23,652 nucleotides of DNA. It comes from an uncultured Opitutia bacterium. GTDB taxonomy: Bacteria > Verrucomicrobiota > Verrucomicrobiia > Opitutales > UBA953. The translations under genes were made by a program, and so were the position numbers. Each line of letters starts with the position of its first letter. Positions within the stretch are counted from its first letter, which is position 1. Below the pieces are notes generated by a model. The model was given only the letters and a program-made list of their open reading frames with translations, searched no databases and was not told the origin of the DNA. Location of the stretch: contig CAIXQT010000078.1 of the NCBI GenBank assembly GCA_903921665.1, positions 1 to 23,652 on the forward strand. The letters run 5' to 3'. Below are positions 1 to 8,080 of the stretch, piece after piece.

Positions 1-1134
1 CCAGGCTCGCCGACGCCAGGTGATGGCGACGCCGGCGTGGGCGAGGGCGGACTCGATGGCTACGGCCTCGGCCATCCACGGACCAATGAACGGACGATAC
101 GCGACGATCCGCTTGAGCTGATGCTTCCGGGCCCATTCGACGATGCTGGTCGCGAGGTCATCCGATGACTCAGACGAGACGTCCGCTCCGAAGCGGGCAC
201 CAGCCCTCAAGGCTCCATCCCGCAACGCAGCCTGCGTCCAGGTGGCAACGGCATCTGACCAGCCAGCCATCGTAGCCATACGCTTAGGCCATGCGGCGTT
301 GATCGCCACGAACTTCTCGACGGACAGCTCTCCGCGCTCAACAGCGAGATCCTCGGGATGCACCCACAACCCCGCCCTGCCCTCCGCGGCGTTGATCCAT
401 AAAGGGTCTTCCGTCCAGGCCGCGACCTTCGGAATGGACGGCTCCGTGACCGCGAAGGCAGTGCTGGCCAATTGGCTAGCCTGCGGCACATGCCGACCGT
501 AGGTGTAATGCGCGATGTTATCGGCTCGGGCGACATAGGTCTTGCCGGGCGTCTGCAACCCGGCGACCCAGCGCCACGAGAGCGTGTTGCTGGCGACATC
601 CCCGTCGAGCAGGTGCTCGTAAAAGAACGCGGCCCCGAGCTCCCAAGGTAGCCTCAACGTAAAGACCCAGATGGAGGCAAACCATATGCGCGCATGGTTG
701 TGCAGATAGCCAGTCGCCAAGAGTTCCTGGGCCCAGTCATCGAAGCCCGCGATACCGGTTCGTCCGGCCCGAGCGGCCTCCAGGGTCGACCTTTGCTCGG
801 CACTCAACGCATCGCGCTGGCGCGGCACGGCATCTACCCAGCGCGACCAAGCCTCGGGACGTTGCTCGAGCCAGCCCTTCCAGTACGTCCGCCAGTAGAC
901 CTCTTGCACGAACTTCTCGACGGCCTCGATAGGCCAGCGGGCACGGGCCGCATCGATGACTTCTTCCTCCAGGAGCAGGCGTTTCTGCACCCACGGGGAA
1001 AGTCGTGAGATGTTCGGATGTCCAGGTCGGACGAAGTTTCGGTCCGCCGCATAGCGCCCTGCGTCAGGCAAGAACTCCGCCATGCGTGCCAAGGCGGCGG
1101 CTCGAGTCGGGTTGAAGGCGGTTATTGCAGACAT
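1..1134 (-). CDS. Photolyase/cryptochrome-like FAD-binding protein, C-terminus cut by the window edge
   Basis: This is a member of the DNA photolyase/cryptochrome superfamily, which uses FAD and blue light to repair pyrimidine dimers or to sense light. The visible 378 codons run from ATG at 1134 to the window edge with no stop. The FAD-binding alpha-helical domain comes first: residues 75-90 contain QEVYWRTYWKGW, and 141-200 contain TGYLHNHARIWFASIW, LPWELGAAFF, LDGD and SNTLSWRWVAGLQTPGKTY. The usual N-terminal antenna (Rossmann) domain is absent. Instead residues about 330-378 look alpha/beta (IVEWARKHQLKRIVAYRPFIGP), resembling the C-terminal segment of short alphaproteobacterial photolyase-like proteins that I remember. 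The upstream ATG at 1134 is preferred over the in-frame ATG at 1083 because TRAAALARMAEF fits the family's N-terminus. The gene is divergent from the sialidase gene. Whether it repairs DNA cannot be told from sequence. Confidence 0.88.
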   Translation of the reverse strand, partial: MSAITAFNPTRAAALARMAEFLPDAGRYAADRNFVRPGHPNISRLSPWVQKRLLLEEEVIDAARARWPIEAVEKFVQEVYWRTYWKGWLEQRPEAWSRWVDAVPRQRDALSAEQRSTLEAARAGRTGIAGFDDWAQELLATGYLHNHARIWFASIWVFTLRLPWELGAAFFYEHLLDGDVASNTLSWRWVAGLQTPGKTYVARADNIAHYTYGRHVPQASQLASTAFAVTEPSIPKVAAWTEDPLWINAAEGRAGLWVHPEDLAVERGELSVEKFVAINAAWPKRMATMAGWSDAVATWTQAALRDGALRAGARFGADVSSESSDDLATSIVEWARKHQLKRIVAYRPFIGPWMAEAVAIESALAHAGVAITWRRRAW

Positions 1135-1261
1135 GAGCAGACCTAAGGGAATGCCGCGGCATCTGCAAATGCGCCGCAAACAATGGCCCAGGAGGAGCGG
1201 CAAGGCTCTCGCCATCGGCAATGGGCTTGGCAGCCCAACCTGTCTGCCGCACGCTGTGACC
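1135..1261. other. Divergent intergenic region with a 12-bp palindrome
   Basis: This 127-bp gap separates the divergent photolyase-like and sialidase-like genes and must hold both promoters. I found no convincing -35/-10 pair. It contains the perfect palindrome ATGCCGCGGCAT at 1151-1162, about 17 bp upstream of the photolyase-like start, which could be an operator. In such GC-rich DNA a 12-bp palindrome may also arise by chance. Confidence 0.3.
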
Positions 1262-2386
1262 ATGCGCCCCCTGCTCCCCGCCCTGCTCTGCCTAGCCACC
1301 TTGGCCGTGGCCGAGGAGAAGCCGAACTTGCCGTTGGTCGACCTTTCGGGACAGAAGGAACGCCAGGTGGTCGTAGCCGCAGGCACGGCATCCCTCTACC
1401 AAGGCCATCCGACGACCCTGCTGATGCCGGACAACCGGACGATCTTCTCGGTCTGGTGCATCAACCACGGCGGAGCCACCGGCCCGATGGCCCGCAGCGA
1501 TGATGGCGGCAAATCCTGGACGCGCCTGGACGCCACCCTGCCTAAGGGCTTCTCGACCCACCAGAACTGCCCGAGCCTCTATCGCATCGTCGATCCGCTC
1601 GGCAAAGCCCGCCTCTGGGTCTTCTCCGCCGCCCTCGGCAAGCGCGGCGGCCCGGGCATGCCGAGTATCATGAGCGAGGACGACGGTAAGAGCTGGAAGG
1701 AAATGCCTCCGCTTAACTTCCCCTGCGTGATGACCTTTAGTAGCGCGGTCCGCCTCAAGGATGGCCGCACCCTCGGACTCTACCACCGCGGCCCCGGCGG
1801 TGCCGACAAGTCTCCGCTGGTGACGCTCCAGACGATCACGGCCGACGGCGGCTTCACGTGGTCCGAACCACGCATCGTCGCCGAAGTCGCCGGCAAGAAC
1901 CCTTGTGAACCGTTCGTCTTCCGTTCCCCCGACGGCAAGGAGCTCGCCTGCCTGCTCCGCGAGAACACTCACAAGGGCCGCAGCCTGATGATGTTCAGCC
2001 AGGACGAAGGCGCGACGTGGTCGACCCCGGTCGACACGAACTGGGGCCTCACGGGCGATCGCCATAACGGCGTCTTCACGAACGACGGCCGCATGGTCGT
2101 CTGCTTCCGCGACCAAGCCCTCAATAGTCCGACCAAAGGCCATTTCGTCGCCTGGGTCGGCACCTATGATGACCTGAAAGCCGGCCGCCCCGGACAGTAT
2201 CGCGTCAAGCTCCTGCATCACTTCGGCAAAGCCATCGGCGACTGCGGCTACCCGGGGGTTGAACTCCTTGCCGACGGAACCATCGTGACCACGACCTATG
2301 TGCAATATGCCGCCGGCCCCGAAAAGAACTCCGTCGTGAGCGTGCGCTTCAAACTGAGCGAGACCGACGCCCCCCTCCCACGCTAA
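1262..2386 (+). CDS. Secreted sialidase-like (BNR/Asp-box) glycoside hydrolase
   Basis: A 374-residue exported six-bladed beta-propeller of the sialidase superfamily (BNR_2 type), likely acting outside the cytoplasm on sialic acid or another glycan. Residues 1-17 form a short signal peptide (MRPLLPALLCLATLAVA). Four Asp-box motifs of the S-x-D-x-G-x-x-W type are visible at 79-86 (SDDGGKSW), 138-145 (SEDDGKSW), 193-200 (TADGGFTW) and 246-253 (SQDEGATW). A CGYPGVELLADGTIVTTTY segment near 328-346 matches the last blade of the family. The open frame extends upstream to 1082, but the ATG at 1262 gives the signal peptide. No canonical FRIP motif is seen; the matching position reads YQGHPTTLL, so true sialidase activity is uncertain. 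The K+ channel gene begins 4 bp after its stop. No Shine-Dalgarno sequence precedes the start. Confidence 0.9.
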   Translation: MRPLLPALLCLATLAVAEEKPNLPLVDLSGQKERQVVVAAGTASLYQGHPTTLLMPDNRTIFSVWCINHGGATGPMARSDDGGKSWTRLDATLPKGFSTHQNCPSLYRIVDPLGKARLWVFSAALGKRGGPGMPSIMSEDDGKSWKEMPPLNFPCVMTFSSAVRLKDGRTLGLYHRGPGGADKSPLVTLQTITADGGFTWSEPRIVAEVAGKNPCEPFVFRSPDGKELACLLRENTHKGRSLMMFSQDEGATWSTPVDTNWGLTGDRHNGVFTNDGRMVVCFRDQALNSPTKGHFVAWVGTYDDLKAGRPGQYRVKLLHHFGKAIGDCGYPGVELLADGTIVTTTYVQYAAGPEKNSVVSVRFKLSETDAPLPR

Positions 2387-2390
2387 GCCC

Positions 2391-3128
2391 ATGAAGAACG
2401 AAGAGCAGCTGCGCCAGCGCCTCAATCCTTGGGATTGGCTGGTTCTGGTCGTCGCGGTGGTCTCCCTGCTGCTGGTGGTGCTGGAGACCTTCCTGCACAT
2501 TCCTCCGGGCGCCCTCTCGGTCCTGCGCACTGTCGACACCCTGTCGTGCTTGGTCTTCCTGGCCGACGTCTTCGTCCGCTGGCGACGCGAGAAGTACGCG
2601 GCGAACTACTGGCGCTGGGCCTGGATCGACGTGCTCGCCAGCATCCCCTTCGAACCGGCCTTCCGCTCCCTGCAGGCGATCAGAATCTACCGCTTCGTCC
2701 GCCTTATCCGGGTGCTCAAGAAACTGAGCACGCTCACAAGCGGCACCTCGCTCAACGAGAAACTGCTCGCCCTGCCTGGCGTGGCCTTCGTCATGGTGCT
2801 TTTCAGCACGATGCTCATCGTCGAGGTCGAGCGAGGCGCCCCTGGTGCCACGATCAAGAACGGCGGAGACGCGCTCTGGTGGGCGCTGACGACGGTCACC
2901 ACGGTCGGCTACGGTGACACCTTCCCGGTGACCGGCGAAGGTCGGCTCATCGCCTCGATCCTGATGCTCGTAGGCATCGCCCTCTTCGGCTCGATGTCAG
3001 CCATCGTGACCTCGAAGCTGATCCTGCCCAAGGAGACCCGCGACCACGAGGAGTTGCGCAAGGAGATCCGCGAACTGCACGCCGAAATCCGCGAGCTACG
3101 CAAGGACCTGTCCGATAAGCGGAGCTAA
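2391..3128 (+). CDS. Voltage-gated-type K+ channel (ion transporter family)
   Basis: A 245-residue six-helix inner-membrane cation channel with the layout of a bacterial Kv channel. Hydrophobic helices lie at about 14-36 (S1), 47-63 (S2), 72-86 (S3, with D80), 95-112 (S4), 126-146 (S5) and 183-207 (S6). S4 carries basic residues at every third position (R98, R101, R104, R107, K110), the hallmark of a voltage sensor. The selectivity filter TVGYGD is at 171-176 after pore helix ALWWALTT, which predicts K+ selectivity. Residues 216-242 (EELRKEIRELHAEIRELRK) are a strongly heptad-patterned coiled coil suited to tetramer assembly; there is no cyclic-nucleotide-binding or RCK domain. The start is 4 bp after the sialidase-like stop, so the two are probably co-transcribed despite unrelated roles. 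It converges with the MBL-fold gene, with 18 bp between stops. Confidence 0.93.
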   Translation: MKNEEQLRQRLNPWDWLVLVVAVVSLLLVVLETFLHIPPGALSVLRTVDTLSCLVFLADVFVRWRREKYAANYWRWAWIDVLASIPFEPAFRSLQAIRIYRFVRLIRVLKKLSTLTSGTSLNEKLLALPGVAFVMVLFSTMLIVEVERGAPGATIKNGGDALWWALTTVTTVGYGDTFPVTGEGRLIASILMLVGIALFGSMSAIVTSKLILPKETRDHEELRKEIRELHAEIRELRKDLSDKRS

Positions 3129-3146
3129 ACGCGCAAGGATAGTCCT

Positions 3147-4160
3147 TCAGGAGCCCCAGCTGAAACGCTCAGGTACCCAGGCGTACTGGTCGCCCTTCGG
3201 TACGACGGTGCCTATGCCGGGCCAAGGGAGATGGAAGCCGAAGGCGCGGGACTTCTCCTTGGCCATGCGCGAAAAGAGCTTCTGACGCGTCTTGACCGCG
3301 GTCTCAGGGTCATGGTCCATCGCGACGGTCCAGCCGACGTTGTCGAACATGAGCACGTGATGATGGACGACGTCGCTGATGTGCACCAGAGAATCGTCGC
3401 CGGAACGGATCTCGAAGCAGGCATGGCCGTCGGTATGGCCAGGAGCCGCGATCACCGTGACAGCGTCGTGGAAGAGTTTCTGGCCGTCCTTGGCGATGAC
3501 GAGCTGATCCTTGAGGATATCAAAGTTGCGGCAGACGGTCTTCACCATGTTGGGCAACGGCTTCTTATCGCGCTTCGACTTGGAGAAGTCCGGATTCGGG
3601 CCGCGCCAGAAGTCATACTCCTCCTTGAGCAGGTAGATCTTGGCGTTCGGAAAGGCCGGCTGGCCGTTGTTCACGAAGCCATCCAGGTGGTCGGAATGCG
3701 AGTGACTGAGGAAGCCGGTCGTGACCTGCTCGGGCTTGATGCCAAGCTGACGGAGACCTTCGGCGAACCAGCCGAAGTTCGGGTTCGGATGACGCTCGCC
3801 GAAGCCGGCGTCGATGAGCGCGACCTCGTCGCCGATCTTGAGACCCATGATGTTGACGTAGAGCGGCAGCGCATCGAGGCGCTCGCGATTGAAGATCAAC
3901 GCTTCCTTCATCGTCGGGCGATCCGCCTCCGGCCACATGAGGTCGAGCCCCTGCCTGAAGAGCATATGACCGTCGCTGATCGAGAACGCTTCGATCTTCC
4001 CGATATTGAACTTGTAGACGAAAGGATTGGGCGGACGCTTCACGGGCGCCTTGGGCGCGTCGGCCGCAGCGAGCCGGGAAGCGGTCGCAAGGCCGGCGAG
4101 CGCGAAGGCGGCGGCGCCAAGGAATTCACGACGGGAAGAAGGCTGGATGACGGAAGCCAT
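3147..4160 (-). CDS. Tat-exported MBL-fold metallo-hydrolase
   Basis: A 337-residue metallo-beta-lactamase-fold hydrolase, predicted to be exported folded with two bound metals (usually zinc). Metal ligands of the fold are all visible: HSHSDH at 153-158 (H153, H155, D157, H158), H242 in APGHTDGH, D263 in ISDVVHH and H310 in FHLPWPG. The N-terminus has a twin-arginine signal (SSRREFLGAAAFALAGLA, residues 8-25) followed by a Lys/Pro-rich linker. The open frame continues to 4220, but ATG at 4160 places the twin arginine normally; the extra upstream residues are not signal-like. The intrinsic terminator of the upstream protease gene at 4225-4249 also argues for a start downstream of it. The subfamily includes lactonases, phosphodiesterases and AHL-lactonase-like enzymes; the substrate cannot be read from sequence. 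Confidence 0.9.
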   Translation of the reverse strand: MASVIQPSSRREFLGAAAFALAGLATASRLAAADAPKAPVKRPPNPFVYKFNIGKIEAFSISDGHMLFRQGLDLMWPEADRPTMKEALIFNRERLDALPLYVNIMGLKIGDEVALIDAGFGERHPNPNFGWFAEGLRQLGIKPEQVTTGFLSHSHSDHLDGFVNNGQPAFPNAKIYLLKEEYDFWRGPNPDFSKSKRDKKPLPNMVKTVCRNFDILKDQLVIAKDGQKLFHDAVTVIAAPGHTDGHACFEIRSGDDSLVHISDVVHHHVLMFDNVGWTVAMDHDPETAVKTRQKLFSRMAKEKSRAFGFHLPWPGIGTVVPKGDQYAWVPERFSWGS

Positions 4161-4224
4161 GGTGGGTGATCCCGAATCTAGGGGCCATCCCGACGCCCTC
4201 CAGCCCAATCGCTCCGTCAAACAA

Positions 4225-4249
4225 AACGGGCGGCCACCGGCCGCCCGTT
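4225..4249 (-). terminator. Intrinsic terminator of the protease gene
   Basis: A perfect 11-bp stem (AACGGGCGGCC at 4225-4235 paired with GGCCGCCCGTT at 4239-4249) with a 3-nt loop. Read on the minus strand, the stem is followed by TTGTTTG, giving the U-rich tail of a rho-independent terminator. It begins 20 bp after the stop of the metzincin gene (4270) and ends before the start of the next minus-strand gene at 4160, so it separates these two transcription units. Confidence 0.85.
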
Positions 4250-4269
4250 CTTCAGAACTGTGAGCTTTC

Positions 4270-6531
4270 TCAGCGGGTCACGGTGACGAAAGTCGGGGCA
4301 AGATTATCAGCCGGAACGTAGGTATGCGTCGCAGAGGTCACCCGGTCGATGTCGATCCGGACCGTGCCACGCGCGGCACGCTTGAAGAGCGGCGAAGAGA
4401 CGGTGACTTTGCCGAAGATGTCCGTACGAGCCATGACGGGCGGGGCAGACACCAAGCCCGAGACCCGCACCGTGACGACGGCGCTCTTCAGCGGATTACC
4501 GTACTGATCCTGGATATAGATGTTGGCATTGACCGCATCACTCACGGAGTTGACGCGGACGAAACTCGCCGAATTGACCGCCAGCGAAAAGGTGTTGGCC
4601 TTTCTCTGACCAACGACGTTGACGGTAAGCAGGGCGCTGGAGCTGGCGCCGCGATCATCGGTGACCGTCAGCACCGGCTTATAGATTCCGGGGGCGCGAT
4701 AGCGATGGGTGGTAATCGGATCGCCGGACGTCGACGGGTAGACATCCGCGAAGTTCCATAGATACCTGACCAGCACACCGTCAGGGTCATAGGAAAGCGA
4801 ACCGTTGAAGCTCACGACCTCCGAAGGCTGCAGCTGATAATCGTAGGAAAGCGAACTGGACAACGAGGCGTCCGCGATGGGCGGCTTGTTGCCCGGCTCG
4901 AGCCAAGTAGCCGAAAGTCCGTAGACTCCGATCGAGCTATAGTCGGTGTAGCCATCGGTGGCGCCGGTGCCGTTCGCGATGCCATCCAGCTGGATATAGT
5001 AAGTTCCGTCTTCCGTGACGGTGTACGTGATCGGGTCCGGGGCCATCTTACCGGTCATGCCTGTCGCGTCATAAGTATTGAGCACGGTGCCATCGGACTT
5101 CAGCAGTTTGACCTGCAGACGAAGGTTCGGGGAAATCAGGGCGCCCTTGGGAGTAATCACCAACTTGCCGCGACCGGCATTGATCTTGAACGTATCGACA
5201 TCGTTGGCGCCATTGATCAAGCCGCCTCCGGTGATCGAGTTGCCCGTGATGACGGTGGCCGCCGTGGTCGTGCCACCGTGGTCGTCGGTGACGACGGGAA
5301 GATAGCCGCCGATTACCGCGATGTCGTCCTGGGTGTTGTTCGCGTCGGTATATTCGCCCTTGGACCACTGGACGATGTCCTTGGAGTAGCCGACCCCCAT
5401 GATGGGCGCCCAGGACGTTGCTCCCGTGCCGTGACCTCCGAAGTACTGGAGGCCGCCGGTCTGCGTGCCGTCATGGAAAAGCCCGACCGTGTGGCCGGCC
5501 TCATGGGCCCCGGCTTCTGCCATGAACTTGGAACTGGCGCCCGTACCGGCGTAAACGAAGCAAGGATTGTCTGGCTGCGTATTCGTACGAATCGCCCCAA
5601 ACGAACCGACATAGGCCTGCCCACCTGAACCGGTGGCGTTCTGGTCGGGTCCGAAAACGATACGCATGCCATAAGTCGTCCCCGCGAGACTAGTACGCCG
5701 GAGGTACTCCACTCCGGGATCCTCAGTCGTCACGTCGACATCAAAACGGGCGAAATCCTCGGCCATGCTTCGCCAGACGTACTGGATCGCGGCATGCTCT
5801 GCCGCGCTGAAGGCAGCCGTATTGGCGTCGAGCGAAAAAGGGGGGGTCGTGAAGGTCGCCTTGTTGAAGGCCGTATTCCAAGGCGTACCGGTAGTGACGT
5901 GGCCGTTGAAATCGAGGTAGATCTTGCGCGTGGCGGTCGGTCGGCTGTGCAGCTTGAAGGTTTGCGCGGTCGGGTAGCTAGGAGTCGTCGTCACCGCGGT
6001 GACGTCAGGGCCGATCGGCGCCTTCAGGCCGGCGCACATGTAGAACGGGCCATGACCAGATGCCGCGATATGCAGGTCGTGATCGCGATCGCAGGCCTTG
6101 ACGAAATCTTCCCGAGGTACGCCAGCGACGTCAGCCGCCGATTCCCTTTCGGCGATGCTAGCAAGGAAAGCCGGGCGATAGAGCGGCGCGCCACCTGCGG
6201 AGGCAGCGTTTGACGACGAACCTGCATTTGCCGGGGAAGCCGTCTGCGTGGCAGGGACCGGCTTGGCCGAGGCGGCCATGGCCTCGGTGACGCCACCGAG
6301 CGAAATCGTGCCGGCCTTGGCACGCTCATCGGACTGCGTGGCAGGCGAGACAGAGGCGACCACGGGGGAAGCGACGGAGGTCTTCGGTGCCACGACGACC
6401 GGGCGTGCGGCGGGCGCGACATCGACGGCGGCATACTCCACGTATTGACCGCCAGACGGCAGGAAAAAGACCGCACCGGCGACAGCCAGAGCGAAGAGGC
6501 ATGCAGCAACCTTGAGTTGGCGAGGGGACAT
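4270..6531 (-). CDS. Exported metzincin zinc metalloprotease with PPC-like and PKD domains
   Basis: A 753-residue protein with an N-terminal hydrophobic segment (residues 8-24, signal peptide or membrane anchor), an Ala/Pro/Val-rich linker to about 115, and a reprolysin-like metzincin domain at about 195-410. The zinc motif HEAGHTVGLFHD is at 343-354 (ligands H343, H347, H353; catalytic E344), with the Met-turn at M378 (PIMG). The block WRSMAEDFARFDVDVTTEDPG at 253-273 is typical of this family. Residues about 415-545 resemble a pre-peptidase C-terminal (PPC) domain; 549-640 are a PKD domain (SYDPDG, LWNFADV, YKPVLTVTDDRG). The last 100 residues look like an Ig-like domain. It probably digests extracellular protein. 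C7T5 on the coding strand (5835-5846) encodes TTPPFS, a possible slippage spot. It is divergent from the first sulfatase. Confidence 0.9.
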   Translation of the reverse strand: MSPRQLKVAACLFALAVAGAVFFLPSGGQYVEYAAVDVAPAARPVVVAPKTSVASPVVASVSPATQSDERAKAGTISLGGVTEAMAASAKPVPATQTASPANAGSSSNAASAGGAPLYRPAFLASIAERESAADVAGVPREDFVKACDRDHDLHIAASGHGPFYMCAGLKAPIGPDVTAVTTTPSYPTAQTFKLHSRPTATRKIYLDFNGHVTTGTPWNTAFNKATFTTPPFSLDANTAAFSAAEHAAIQYVWRSMAEDFARFDVDVTTEDPGVEYLRRTSLAGTTYGMRIVFGPDQNATGSGGQAYVGSFGAIRTNTQPDNPCFVYAGTGASSKFMAEAGAHEAGHTVGLFHDGTQTGGLQYFGGHGTGATSWAPIMGVGYSKDIVQWSKGEYTDANNTQDDIAVIGGYLPVVTDDHGGTTTAATVITGNSITGGGLINGANDVDTFKINAGRGKLVITPKGALISPNLRLQVKLLKSDGTVLNTYDATGMTGKMAPDPITYTVTEDGTYYIQLDGIANGTGATDGYTDYSSIGVYGLSATWLEPGNKPPIADASLSSSLSYDYQLQPSEVVSFNGSLSYDPDGVLVRYLWNFADVYPSTSGDPITTHRYRAPGIYKPVLTVTDDRGASSSALLTVNVVGQRKANTFSLAVNSASFVRVNSVSDAVNANIYIQDQYGNPLKSAVVTVRVSGLVSAPPVMARTDIFGKVTVSSPLFKRAARGTVRIDIDRVTSATHTYVPADNLAPTFVTVTR

Positions 6532-6570
6532 AAGAAAATAGTGTCAAAACCCCATCGGCTGTCGAGTAGG

Positions 6571-6599
6571 TTGTTATTGCAAAAACTAAGGGGTATTAC
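6571..6599 (+). promoter_or_regulatory. Candidate sigma70-type promoter of the first sulfatase
   Basis: TTGTTA (6571-6576), a 17-bp spacer and TATTAC (6594-6599) match the -35 and -10 consensus at 4 of 6 positions each. The -10 box overlaps the short inverted repeat GGGTATTACCC (6591-6601). The start codon is at 6611, so transcription would begin within a few bases of the ATG and give a nearly leaderless mRNA. This is inferred from sequence only. Confidence 0.35.
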
Positions 6600-6610
6600 C
6601 CTATCACGAC

Positions 6611-8077
6611 ATGATTTCATGGCTTAATCGCATCCTATCGACCTGCCTCGCCCTAGCCATTCCGTCGGCCGCATTCGCCGCCGAAAAGAGCGCCTTTCGC
6701 CATCCAAATGTCATCGTCATCCTGGTCGACGACATGGGGCAGACGGACCTATCCTGCTATGGTAGCCGCTTTTACGAGACTCCGCATGTCGATCAGCTAG
6801 CCAAGGACGGCGTCCGCTTCACGAACGGCTATTCGGCCTGCACGGTCTGCTCCCCTACCCGCGCCGCGCTCCTCACCGGAAAATACCCGGCCCGCCTCCA
6901 CCTCACGGACTGGATCGCCGGACACGAACGCCCGTACGCAAAGTTGAAGATTCCCGACTGGCAAAAGTTCCTGCCGTTCGAGGAAATCACGCTCGCCGAA
7001 CAACTGAAGGCCGCCGGCTACGCGACCGCGAGCATCGGGAAGTGGCACCTCACTCCCGGGCTCAAGGAAGGTGACGAAGCGTATTACCCGGAGAAGCACG
7101 GCTTCGACGTGAACATCGGTGGCTATGCCCGCGGCCAGCCGCCCAGCTACTTCGCTCCCTACAAGATCCCCACCTTGCCCGAAGGCCCCAAGGGCGAATT
7201 CCTCACCGATCGCGAAGCCACCGAGTCGGTGAATTTCATCGAAGCCAATAAGGACAAGCCCTTCTTCCTCTACCTCCCCCACTACGCCGTCCACACGCCG
7301 CTCGCCGGCAAACCCGAGGTGGTCGCCAAGTATCAGTCCAAGGCGGCCAAGCCGCCCGAACTGAAGCAGAAGAGCCCCGTGTACGCGGCGCTGGTCGAAA
7401 GCGTCGACGATTCGCTGGGGACGATCCGCGCCGCGCTCAAGCGACTGAAGCTCGAGGACAATACCATCATCGTCTTCACGAGCGATAACGGCGGCCTGCT
7501 CCTCCGTAACGATAAGGCGACTGACAACTCGCCGCTCCGCGCCGGCAAGGGCTCGGCCTATGAAGGCGGCGTCCGCGTGCCGCTCATCGTCTTCTGGCCT
7601 GGTTCGACCAAGTCTGGCGTGACCGAAGCCTCTCCAGCCATCACGGTCGACCTCTACCCGACGCTGGTTGAGATGACCGGTATCAAGCCGCTGCAGTCCC
7701 TTGTCGACGGTATCAGCCTCGCCCCGCTCCTGAAGGCCGGCACCAAGCCCGACCGCGACGCGATCTTCTGGCATTACCCGCACTACCATCCGGGCGGCGC
7801 CACGCCCTACAGCGCCATCCGGAGCGGCGACTTCCGCCTCGTGCATTTCTATGAAGACGGTCGCGACGAACTTTACGACCTCGGCAACGACATCAGCGAA
7901 ACCAAGGACCTGGCCTCGACCCAGCCGGATCGCGCCAAGGCGCTCCGCACCCGCTTGGACGCTTGGCTGAAATCAGTCGACGCCCAGCTGCCGACGCCCA
8001 ACCCGGCCTACGACCCGGCGGCCGAGAACGCCGGCAAGGCCAAGGGCAAGCAGGCCGCGAAGAAAATCGGCGAGTAA
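6611..8077 (+). CDS. Secreted type I (formylglycine) sulfatase
   Basis: A 488-residue sulfatase of the alkaline-phosphatase superfamily (family S1), expected to release sulfate from a sulfated glycan outside the cytoplasm. A signal peptide covers residues 1-23 (AIPSAAFA). The Cys-type maturation signature C80-S-P-T-R84 starts CSPTRAALLTGKYPAR, so C80 should become formylglycine with help from a maturase encoded elsewhere. Other active-site blocks: D40/D41 in VILVDDMG, K144 and H146 in SIGKWHL, H228 in HYAVHTP, D292/N293 in TSDNGG, and K313. The chain resembles arylsulfatase A-like S1 members. The C-terminus ends in a short Lys/Ala/Gly-rich tail (AGKAKGKQAAKKIGE). No Shine-Dalgarno sequence is seen. 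It converges with the second sulfatase with 3 bp between stop codons. Confidence 0.94.
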   Translation: MISWLNRILSTCLALAIPSAAFAAEKSAFRHPNVIVILVDDMGQTDLSCYGSRFYETPHVDQLAKDGVRFTNGYSACTVCSPTRAALLTGKYPARLHLTDWIAGHERPYAKLKIPDWQKFLPFEEITLAEQLKAAGYATASIGKWHLTPGLKEGDEAYYPEKHGFDVNIGGYARGQPPSYFAPYKIPTLPEGPKGEFLTDREATESVNFIEANKDKPFFLYLPHYAVHTPLAGKPEVVAKYQSKAAKPPELKQKSPVYAALVESVDDSLGTIRAALKRLKLEDNTIIVFTSDNGGLLLRNDKATDNSPLRAGKGSAYEGGVRVPLIVFWPGSTKSGVTEASPAITVDLYPTLVEMTGIKPLQSLVDGISLAPLLKAGTKPDRDAIFWHYPHYHPGGATPYSAIRSGDFRLVHFYEDGRDELYDLGNDISETKDLASTQPDRAKALRTRLDAWLKSVDAQLPTPNPAYDPAAENAGKAKGKQAAKKIGE

Positions 8078-8080
8078 GGC

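Noticed and set aside
1082..1261. N-terminal extension of the sialidase-like frame
   Set aside because: The extension is not signal-like and would overlap the divergent photolyase-like gene; the ATG at 1262 begins a proper signal peptide.
3135..3147. Small hairpin AAGGA-TAG-TCCTT between the channel and MBL stops
   Set aside because: The stem is only 5 bp and AT/GC mixed, with no U-tract, too weak to call a terminator.
3231..4169. 312-codon plus-strand frame opposite the MBL gene
   Set aside because: It is the complement of an MBL-fold gene with complete metal motifs; its residues (Asp/Val/Gly/Arg rich, no motif) are typical of a shadow in GC-rich DNA.
5835..5846. C7T5 run as a frameshift site in the protease gene
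   Set aside because: The frame is continuous across it and the downstream zinc motif is intact; no alternative frame product is evident, so it is only a homopolymer.
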